The position numbers and the translations under genes were made by a program. The notes beneath the pieces were generated by a model. That model saw only the letters and a program-made list of their open reading frames with translations, had not been told where the DNA came from and did not search any database. This document shows positions 9,401-15,578 of a DNA stretch of 64,000 nucleotides, piece by piece. How positions within the stretch are numbered: the stretch's first letter is position 1; each line of letters begins with the position of its first letter. Origin of the DNA: Paenibacillus plantarum (lineage in GTDB: Bacteria > Bacillota > Bacilli > Paenibacillales > NBRC-103111); the NCBI RefSeq assembly GCF_013141695.1, contig NZ_WHNY01000004.1, forward strand, positions 333,480 through 397,479, given 5' to 3'.

Positions 9401-10495
9401 GTCATAATTTGCGTTGTTGTATGCCAATACTCCCTGGGGAGTCATGCCGAGGTCAAGAGACTGTTGTGACTTGGCTTCAAAGGCGTACCCTGCCCAGTTG
9501 TACACACCTGGCTGTTTTTCAATTAGCGACCAGTTAATGTCGCTTCGAATGTGGCCGTATCCGATTGTCGCCAATGCGTTCATGAGTCCATCTTCGAGGG
9601 ATTTGTAGTGACCAAAATGTGAGTCGATCCCGAAGAAGGAGTCAGGACTCAAGGCGCCCGCTGGCATCGGGGTCACAATGCCAAACGTTGTGGCGCGCGT
9701 AACCATTTGGTCATCAATCACGCTTGAGAATGTGAGGTTGTAGAATCCCGGCCCGAGGTCCATCACGGATAGCGGAGCATGTCCGTTGGTGCCTACGGGG
9801 ACAGATCCCGTGCGAAGACTCACGCCCTGATCATCTGAAATATCATAGGAAACCGAATCACCCACCGTGCCGAAATCCAGGCTTGCGGAATTAGTTGTGA
9901 AGAGCAGGTTCGGGTTCATCACAGACAGCGCTGGGGTCGTTGCAAAGGTCACCCGGATGCGTGCGATACAGATTCCCGGCATGACGCCATTGAGGCTGTG
10001 AACGCGCAGGCGGAAATCTGCGCCGTTTGTGCCGTTGGCGAACTTGATTCCGCTCAGCTCAAAGATCTGATTCTTCCAGGTCTGACTGCCGCTCATGGGC
10101 ATCCACGGAGTGGCCTGGTACGCGTTGCTCTGGCCGTCGTACTCGATGGCCATGGTCGTCGCCGCTGCGTCAAAGTAATCAACAGACACAATCGCGTACG
10201 TTGCGCCCGCAGGTTTCGCGGAGCCCGCGACATCAACGTAGAGGTAGGGGTTTAGCGGATTTTGTGACGTCGCCCAGCACGCCGTGCCGTTTACGGTAGT
10301 CGCAGCGTGCGTCGGATCTTTGTCCGCATCGCCTGGCCAAGCCTTGGTTACTCCGCTGTAAATTGGGGGCGAACTCAATCTTACGTCCGCCTGCGGCTGG
10401 GCAGCGACAGCCCAGGGCGCCACCTCCCCAAGAATGCTAACTGATAAAAGCAATACAAGCATCAAACGGATCATCCACTTTTTCACGAACATCAT
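6404..10495 (-). CDS. Secreted clan-A glycoside hydrolase with cohesin, FIVAR and dockerin modules
   Basis: 1363 residues. Signal peptide (about 1-33), an N-terminal beta-sandwich, then a GH39/GH5-like TIM barrel with acid/base Glu402 (NEFNG) and nucleophile Glu515 (ITENGWPT). Beta-sandwich modules follow, then a CBM9-like domain (about 893-1085), a cohesin-type domain (about 1086-1226), a FIVAR helical module (about 1227-1305) and a C-terminal type I dockerin (1306-1363). Both dockerin calcium loops are intact (DVNGDGSISIGD and DVNHDGKVDIED). The catalytic and CBM9-like parts resemble those of the gene at 4523, so the two are paralogues. ATG 10495 is chosen because AAGGGAG lies 5 bases before it; GTG 10501 is too close. 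The middle of the gene is richer in GC than its 3' tail. Confidence 0.9.
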   Translation of the reverse strand: MMFVKKWMIRLMLVLLLSVSILGEVAPWAVAAQPQADVRLSSPPIYSGVTKAWPGDADKDPTHAATTVNGTACWATSQNPLNPYLYVDVAGSAKPAGATYAIVSVDYFDAAATTMAIEYDGQSNAYQATPWMPMSGSQTWKNQIFELSGIKFANGTNGADFRLRVHSLNGVMPGICIARIRVTFATTPALSVMNPNLLFTTNSASLDFGTVGDSVSYDISDDQGVSLRTGSVPVGTNGHAPLSVMDLGPGFYNLTFSSVIDDQMVTRATTFGIVTPMPAGALSPDSFFGIDSHFGHYKSLEDGLMNALATIGYGHIRSDINWSLIEKQPGVYNWAGYAFEAKSQQSLDLGMTPQGVLAYNNANYDNGKTPSSAAGLAAFGQFGKAAAEHYKGKVSDFNIYNEFNGTGFNNGACGITAACYLQMLQAMYGPIHEGNPDANVMGPIGATFDDNWFSAFFAAGGINYIDTFATNVYGYALEGANTPPERTLLVSKLPALVQQVKQAAGNRHVPFWITENGWPTYAAASTEPQQADNLVRAQVLVKAAGVDVLNWYSAMDDGTDPTNREHHFGLFRQPVDGVLGVAPKPGAVANAVLIRAVTGKTIGARDDLGSVTAYSYPNTGGDSTTRVMWSTSSENISLHTSQPLIITDEYGATQTVNPTDGKVVLTLNGSPIYVTGNVDSLGVTQSAVTVKVADQSIKGDTVTVTVTADRSNPDTDLPNELTITANGSQPVNLLTSPGQVTSATVSVPASTLLGPRTVAVDVTRGDDKNQPSLVAGLRATTNVVKPFEISVQPTITSDAASRSYFLDIALKNNRASDFTPTKVAYQVGPTSGNVSNMVNVPASGTVSIRVPLSDIPLFDSLSYNVAVDSSRDSDVSSGSISYAPIEPANHQTLPAIDLATQATWVSILGTRSSNSDLSGQLHINYNNDALVIDATITDDKHFGARTPNTMWQTDSIQFSTYDRVPGQAGGQRVELGAALLDSGPSVYTFAAPTGQQVGPTPGAQANITQSGSTMHYVISVPWASLGFSGPPTQTIGMSFLVNDDDKGSTGDSRDGFLQWGSGVGTTPKDPALFRNAQLISVLPAPTMPQSTLAGAQQVNQGETFDVTMGLTGVTQSVYQQVYAQDLTLHYDPASLQFNSVTSLKDGFQVIEQKEAVPGHIRILVASVGANQGVLAQGDLLTIKFTAKPVTQATSSTVSVSNVIIANGQGNELQVDGSSREIQISIPSTPVDKSLLNALIASAQATYNAAVEGNGDRLYAIGSKAQLQSAIDTATTTANNTNAAQQQVDSAKAGLEAAIQVFNTKRITADVNGDGSISIGDLAIVAGAYGKQQGQVGWNEKADVNHDGKVDIEDLAIVARTILQ

Positions 10496-10538
10496 GTTCA
10501 CTCCCTTATCCTGATCTGAAATCCAATCGCAAACATTA

Positions 10539-10555
10539 TTGCAAGCGTTTTCATT
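10539..10555 (-). promoter_or_regulatory. Catabolite-responsive element (cre), perfect consensus match
   Basis: TTGCAAGCGTTTTCATT fits WTGNAANCGNWNNCAWW at every position. It lies about 44 bases upstream of the dockerin glycosidase start and 28 bases after the stop of the FAD oxidoreductase. Known CcpA biology predicts repression by preferred sugars. Its place suggests that the glycosidase has a promoter of its own here. Confidence 0.8.
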
Positions 10556-10583
10556 TGTTGGTCTAATCGTTAATTAATTTCTG

Positions 10584-11912
10584 CTACCAGGCAGGTCTTG
10601 TAGGCATCTGAACCCGCTCCACCTCTCCTTCTATAAATTGACCCCGCAGCTGGAGAATGAACCGGATGTGGGAGGTTTTGACCTCCCGGACATCCTGATG
10701 ACCCTGAAACACACAGAGTGCAGCTGCTGTTCCCGCTGCTTCGCCGATGGCGCTGACCGAGGCCATGATCCGGTAGGAGCTGTGAGCTTCATGAGTGCCG
10801 CTGATGCATCTGGAGCTCAGTAATAGATTGGCGCAGCCCTTGGGAATAAGCGAACGGTATGGGATATGGTAATAGCCTGGCTTGGGAATACTTTCAAGTC
10901 TAGTGGCGCCTCCATCCGGACTATGAATGTCCAAGGAATAGGCGCACGCCGCCACCATATCATTAAAGCGCCTGGTCTGCAGGCAGTCCTCTGCGGTCAG
11001 TTCATATTCTCCGACAATTCGCCGCCCCTCTCGGACACCGAGCTTAGGGGCAATGTAATCCATCTTCGCATTATGGAAAGCAGGATGCAGGTGAATGGCT
11101 TCAAACAATTCCTGCGCCTGCCGAATTCCCTCTTCCCTGCCGCTGGTAACGGTTTCTGGCCGGGTGGGGTCCACATCCAGCACCGAAGTAGAGTTGAACA
11201 GCAGGGCTTTTCCATCTGGATAAGGAAAACAAGTGATACCCTGCCTGGGGTTGCTGGTGCCGCCTGCCGCTTTCATGTCGAGGTAATAAGGCAACAGCTC
11301 CCTCCGCAACGAATGAATCGCCGTCCATTGCCGAATATCCGGTTCCTTCAGTTGGGAGCAGTCTATGCCGCTGACCTTGAAGGTGGCGGTGGCGGATTGC
11401 AACTTACCGTCGCCTTCTCTGCCCAGTTTGTACTCCAATCCCGCCAACGCAGAAAGATTGCCGTCGGCAGTGGCGTCGAGGTATATCTTGGCGGTAACTG
11501 TAGCTGTTCGGCTGCCCTGGATATGTAGTCGAACAATTCGTCCATTCTGCTTATCTGCTTGGAAAACCTCACAGTCGGTCCACAGCGTAAGGGTCGGTTC
11601 GGAGGCCAATAGCCTTTGGTATGCAGCCTTCAATTCCTGCTCATCATAAGTAGGAACAAGCTTCTCGCTGTAATGCGTGTATGAGGTGGGAAACAACTCT
11701 CGGTGAATTCCGTTGGTAATCGGTTTTCCCCAGGAATCCCGGAAGTTGCATACCAGGGATACACTGGAGAATACACCAGTTCCCCCCACTTCCCTGGCTT
11801 GCTCAATCAGCAGCACCCTCATCTGTAATCTTGCAGCAGCAAGCGCAGCGCTAATTCCTCCGACACCCGCGCCTGCTATGATAAGATCAAAATCAAAAAA
11901 CTCTTTGTTCAT
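10584..11912 (-). CDS. FAD-dependent oxidoreductase (FAD_oxidored family)
   Basis: 442 residues. The Rossmann dinucleotide-binding motif GAGVGG is at residues 14-19, followed by LLIEQAREVGGTG, the flavin-binding start of the FAD_oxidored (PF12831) family. Near the C-terminus NLLLSSRCISGTHEAHSS and a GEAAGTAAAL stretch match the second FAD-contact region. No signal peptide, so cytoplasmic. Members of this family often sit in carbohydrate-use clusters with glycosidases and ABC importers; their sugar substrates are mostly unproven. ATG 11912 is chosen because GGGAGG lies 8 bases before it; a longer frame to 12005 would overlap the binding-protein gene by 73 bases. It follows that gene by 20 bases, so it is the last gene of transporter operon 1. 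Confidence 0.88.
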   Translation of the reverse strand: MNKEFFDFDLIIAGAGVGGISAALAAARLQMRVLLIEQAREVGGTGVFSSVSLVCNFRDSWGKPITNGIHRELFPTSYTHYSEKLVPTYDEQELKAAYQRLLASEPTLTLWTDCEVFQADKQNGRIVRLHIQGSRTATVTAKIYLDATADGNLSALAGLEYKLGREGDGKLQSATATFKVSGIDCSQLKEPDIRQWTAIHSLRRELLPYYLDMKAAGGTSNPRQGITCFPYPDGKALLFNSTSVLDVDPTRPETVTSGREEGIRQAQELFEAIHLHPAFHNAKMDYIAPKLGVREGRRIVGEYELTAEDCLQTRRFNDMVAACAYSLDIHSPDGGATRLESIPKPGYYHIPYRSLIPKGCANLLLSSRCISGTHEAHSSYRIMASVSAIGEAAGTAAALCVFQGHQDVREVKTSHIRFILQLRGQFIEGEVERVQMPTRPAW

Positions 11913-11932
11913 ATCGGTAGACCTCCCGAACC

Positions 11933-13468
11933 TTATTTCTTGGCCTGCTTCGTATACAGTTCCGTATAATCCTTTATAATCTGTTCCCCGCCCTGAGTGC
12001 GCCACTTCTCCACTTCTTTATTGAAGCCGGCTTCATCAAGGATTCCCATAATGAATTTGACACGGGCATCGGCAATGATCTTGTTCAGCTCCGTTCCCTT
12101 CTCCACAGCTGTCTGAGAGATCAGGGGCTCCATCGGGTTGGATACGGCAATTGCCTCGTTGTTTTTCAACATGGTGCGGAATCTATTGTCCGCTTCCCCC
12201 TTACCCTTCCAGATCATCAGCGCACCGTCATAGGTAGGTAGTTGCTTTAGAGGAGATACCTCGTTGGCATAAGCAGTCTGGTCAGAGATGACCGGTTCTC
12301 CGTCCGCTCCTTTGGTGTAATGAACACCCTCGATCCCCCACGTCCAGGTATACATCATTTTGTCATCGACGATTTTGTCGAAGAAACCAAGAAGTTGCTT
12401 CAGCTCCGCCTCCGACTTGACTGTGGCTTTTGGGAACACGAACATCCCATTATATCCAGTGGTTGCAAACACCCGATCTCCCTTAGGTCCCTGAATTCTG
12501 CTGACAATATCGATCTTGGCAGCAGGATTAGCTTTCTTCAACTCGTTTCCTCCTGTAATCACGAAGTCAAGGGTAGTGAACAGCATGCCGGCCTTGCTTT
12601 GATAGAATTGCTCTTGCTGTTTGCTGACTTTGGTTGCAGCGAAATCTTGATTAATCAGCTTTTCGTCATACAGCTTTTTGTAGAACTTCATGGCTTCCAT
12701 ATTCTCTTTAGTCATAACCTGGGGAACTGCTTTGCCATCCTGAATCTCCCATTGGTTGGGCGCTCCGAAGAAGGAAGCGATGGTCTGGAAGCCGGTGAGA
12801 CCCATAGCGCCTGCGCCGCCGGAATCTTCTGCCTCCACTAGCCCGAATGTATCGTTTTTGCCATTTTTGTCCGGATCGTTTAAGGCGAAAGCGCGGATAA
12901 CCTTGTAGAGATCATCGATGGTCTTGGGTTGCTGCAAGCCCAGATTGTCTAACCAATCCTGCCGGAAGGCGATGCCCTGACGGGCAAGCGCTCTGGCGCG
13001 ATACAAACCGTAAACCTTGCCATCCACTGAGATATTTTTCAGTACCTGCTCATTCGCGTTGTACTTGCTTAGGTTGGGAAACTCCTTGATATAGGGTCCG
13101 ATCTCCCAGAACATGCCCGATCGTTCCGCATTGATAATTGATGAGGACTTGGTATCCCCAATCATCAGGACCTGCGGCAGATCATTGGAGGCGATGGAGA
13201 CGTTGACCTTGTCATTGTAAGCAGACGCCGGAACCCAGGTGGTATTGATCTTGGTATTCGTGTATTCCTCGATCTGCTTGATAATCGGATTGTCGGCCTT
13301 GGGAGGCTCGGTCGACGAATACTGGTTCATCATCGTGAATGTAACCTTTCCGCTTGGCGTTGCCTTCTGGTTCTTCTCTTCCTGATTGCCGCCGCAGGCC
13401 GTCAAACTGGCAGCCGTCAGGATTGCTGCGAAACCCGTTAGGACCATTTTGTGATTTAATTGATTCAT
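11933..13468 (-). CDS. Transporter module 1: lipoprotein sugar-binding protein (LplA/YtcQ type)
   Basis: 511 residues. A lipoprotein signal peptide with lipobox LTAC puts the lipid-anchored Cys at 25. The mature part is a large family 1 extracellular solute-binding protein, longer than typical sugar-binding proteins, as is usual for the LplA/YtcQ group. Family-typical stretches include WVPASAYNDK near the N-terminus and FRQDWLDNLGLQQPKTIDDLY in the middle. It delivers oligosaccharide to the two permeases encoded just upstream (52 bases away). It is most similar within the window to the binding protein of module 3 (36152-37702), with matching stretches along the whole length. RBS AGGGGGAG precedes ATG 13468. 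Confidence 0.93.
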   Translation of the reverse strand: MNQLNHKMVLTGFAAILTAASLTACGGNQEEKNQKATPSGKVTFTMMNQYSSTEPPKADNPIIKQIEEYTNTKINTTWVPASAYNDKVNVSIASNDLPQVLMIGDTKSSSIINAERSGMFWEIGPYIKEFPNLSKYNANEQVLKNISVDGKVYGLYRARALARQGIAFRQDWLDNLGLQQPKTIDDLYKVIRAFALNDPDKNGKNDTFGLVEAEDSGGAGAMGLTGFQTIASFFGAPNQWEIQDGKAVPQVMTKENMEAMKFYKKLYDEKLINQDFAATKVSKQQEQFYQSKAGMLFTTLDFVITGGNELKKANPAAKIDIVSRIQGPKGDRVFATTGYNGMFVFPKATVKSEAELKQLLGFFDKIVDDKMMYTWTWGIEGVHYTKGADGEPVISDQTAYANEVSPLKQLPTYDGALMIWKGKGEADNRFRTMLKNNEAIAVSNPMEPLISQTAVEKGTELNKIIADARVKFIMGILDEAGFNKEVEKWRTQGGEQIIKDYTELYTKQAKK

Positions 13469-13520
13469 GTCTTACTCCCCCTCATAATATTGAAGATATT
13501 ATATTAAATGATGAACAAGT

Positions 13521-14393
13521 TCATCCTTTAACAGAACCGAGCAGCACTCCCTTGGCGAAGTGCTTTTGTAAAAATGGATAAACCGACAGAATCGGGACGG
13601 TGGAGAACACGATAACCGCCATGTTTATAATCTTGGACGGTGGAGGAGGCGCCTCGTTCATATCGGACAACCCCTTCTCCGAAAGGATCACAATCTGTCT
13701 TAACAGGACCTGGATTGGCCATTTCTTTGAATCGTTGATGTACAAAATAGCGCTCAGGAAAGTATTCCAATGAGTTACTGCGTAGAACAGCGAAAAGGTT
13801 GCAATCGCAGGCAGAGATAATGGGATGACAATGCGGAATAAAATCCCAAGGTCATTGCAACCGTCGATCTTGGCCGATTCCTCCAAACCGTCAGGCAACT
13901 GCTGGAAGAAGTTTTTGATGATGATCATATTAAAAGCACTGATCGCGCTGGGAATAATAAGCGCCCAGTAGGTATTGGTAAGGTGCAATGCTTTAACCAT
14001 CAAAAAGGTAGGTACGATACCGGCGTTGAACACCATCGTGAAAATAACCATAAGCATGACGGGACGGCGTCCATACAGATCTTTGCGGGCAAGTGGATAC
14101 GCCATCAGCACAGTCAAGAGCAGGTTCACAATTGTCCCAATCACAGTCACCCCAATGGTAACTGTCAAGCTACGAAGCAGTATTGGAGTAGACAGGATGT
14201 AACGGTAGCCCGCCAAAGAGAATTTCGTTGGAAATACAAGGAAGCTTTTGGATAGCACCTCCTGCTCCGTCGCGAAGGAAATCACTATGATATACATAAA
14301 CGGAATGAGCATCACAGCCGACACTAACAGAAGGATTGCGACGTTGGCCCAGTCGAACAGACGGGTTCCCCAGCTTCGGTTTTGTTGATTCAT
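13521..14393 (-). CDS. Transporter module 1: carbohydrate ABC permease (YtcP type)
   Basis: 290 residues with six hydrophobic segments. The cytoplasmic EAA loop reads EESAKIDGCNDLGILFRIV, the coupling site for an ATPase. The C-terminus YPFLQKHFAKGVLLGSVKG is the hallmark ending of this permease group. It forms the membrane channel with the LplB-like partner encoded 3 bases upstream (stop at 14397). Close paralogue of the permease at 37779: both carry WPIQVLLRQIV before the last segments. No ATPase gene is in the operon. Confidence 0.94.
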   Translation of the reverse strand: MNQQNRSWGTRLFDWANVAILLLVSAVMLIPFMYIIVISFATEQEVLSKSFLVFPTKFSLAGYRYILSTPILLRSLTVTIGVTVIGTIVNLLLTVLMAYPLARKDLYGRRPVMLMVIFTMVFNAGIVPTFLMVKALHLTNTYWALIIPSAISAFNMIIIKNFFQQLPDGLEESAKIDGCNDLGILFRIVIPLSLPAIATFSLFYAVTHWNTFLSAILYINDSKKWPIQVLLRQIVILSEKGLSDMNEAPPPPSKIINMAVIVFSTVPILSVYPFLQKHFAKGVLLGSVKG

Positions 14394-14396
14394 GGA

Positions 14397-15356
14397 TTAA
14401 TACACCCCTTCCCCACCGAGTTTTTTGGCCAGCCAGTTTGAGCTGATGACCAGTACAAATCCAACAACCGACTTGAAAAGGCCGACAGCGGTACTGAAAC
14501 TGAACTGCCCTTGCGTAATCCCCGCCGAATATACATAAGTGTCAAACACTTCCCCGACCTCACGGTTAATCGGATTCAGCATCAGGAAGATTTGTTCAAA
14601 GCCCGTGTCCAAAAAGGTACCCAGCCGGAGAATGAAAAGAATGATAATGGTAGAGCGAATGGCAGGAAGCGTCACGTGCCATAGTTGGCGCAACCTTCCC
14701 GCTCCGTCTATTTTTGCGGCTTCGTATATCTGGGGATCGACTCCTGCCAAGGCTGCAAGGAATATAATGGTCCCCCATCCTGTTTCCTTCCAAATCACTT
14801 CCAGTGTGATCATGGTTCTAAACCAGCCTGCATTTGCGAGAAAGTTGATCTTGCTCCCCCCCATTGCCATGATGGCTTCATTCACTAGTCCGCCGTCGAT
14901 TGTAAAGAAGGTATAGGCTATGCCAACTACCACGACCCATGAGATAAAATGGGGTACGTAGATGAAGGTCTGTATGGCCCGTTTGAATTTCTCTTGGCGA
15001 ACTTCATTAATTATGAGAGAAAGCAGGATCGGTGCGGGAAAAAAGAAAAAAATATTGCACCCGGCCAGCACCAGGGTATTCCTCAGAAGCATCCAGAACG
15101 ATGGATCATGGAACAGCCGCTCGAAGTGCTTGATGCCAACCCACTTACTGCCGAAAAAGCCCAAGTAAGGCTGATAATCCTTGAAAGCTATGAGAAGTCC
15201 CCACATAGGGGCGTATTTCAACAACAGAAAGTAAAGCAACCCGGGGGCAAGCATCGCATACAGCCATTTGTTCCTCCGTATCTGGTACCAGAAACATTGC
15301 TTCTTCGGCTTAGCGGCAGACATTTGAAGCGCAAAATTTCCTTTGATTTGATTCAT
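14397..15356 (-). CDS. Transporter module 1: carbohydrate ABC permease (LplB type)
   Basis: 319 residues, six membrane segments. The EAA loop is EAAKIDGAGRLRQLWHVTLP. Other LplB-family signatures are KWVGIKHFERLF after the first segments and NWLAKKLGGEGVY at the C-terminus. ATG 15356 is preferred, with GGTGGAG just upstream; an upstream frame reaching 15506 starts in low-complexity sequence and lacks a ribosome site. It is the first transporter gene after the sensor-regulator gene at 15579, about 220 bases away, so module 1 may have its own promoter in that gap. Confidence 0.93.
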   Translation of the reverse strand: MNQIKGNFALQMSAAKPKKQCFWYQIRRNKWLYAMLAPGLLYFLLLKYAPMWGLLIAFKDYQPYLGFFGSKWVGIKHFERLFHDPSFWMLLRNTLVLAGCNIFFFFPAPILLSLIINEVRQEKFKRAIQTFIYVPHFISWVVVVGIAYTFFTIDGGLVNEAIMAMGGSKINFLANAGWFRTMITLEVIWKETGWGTIIFLAALAGVDPQIYEAAKIDGAGRLRQLWHVTLPAIRSTIIILFILRLGTFLDTGFEQIFLMLNPINREVGEVFDTYVYSAGITQGQFSFSTAVGLFKSVVGFVLVISSNWLAKKLGGEGVY

Positions 15357-15578
15357 CTTCGACTCCACCTTCGTTTTTCGTGATTTTTTGTGAGTACCTT
15401 CAAGATAAACGGCCGACATGCGGACGTATATAATCAAGGGATAATCATCAGGAAGGATGTTTGTCGTTGTAGAGACTATAATCATAATCACGTCCAGAAT
15501 AATCATGAGGCCAAGGCGAGAAGAGACCTCTTGTTATCGCATCAACATAAAGAAGACCCCCTACGACAGGCAGGAGAC

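Noticed and set aside
8906..9469. 187-residue plus-strand frame
   Set aside because: Antisense to the GC-rich catalytic part of the dockerin glycosidase; such regions give long chance frames.
11913..12005. Longer start for the FAD oxidoreductase
   Set aside because: It would overlap the binding-protein gene by 73 bases; a good GGGAGG precedes ATG 11912, where the FAD-binding fold begins.
15357..15506. N-terminal extension of the LplB-type permease of module 1
   Set aside because: Residues before 15356 are low complexity and lack a ribosome site, while GGTGGAG stands correctly before ATG 15356.
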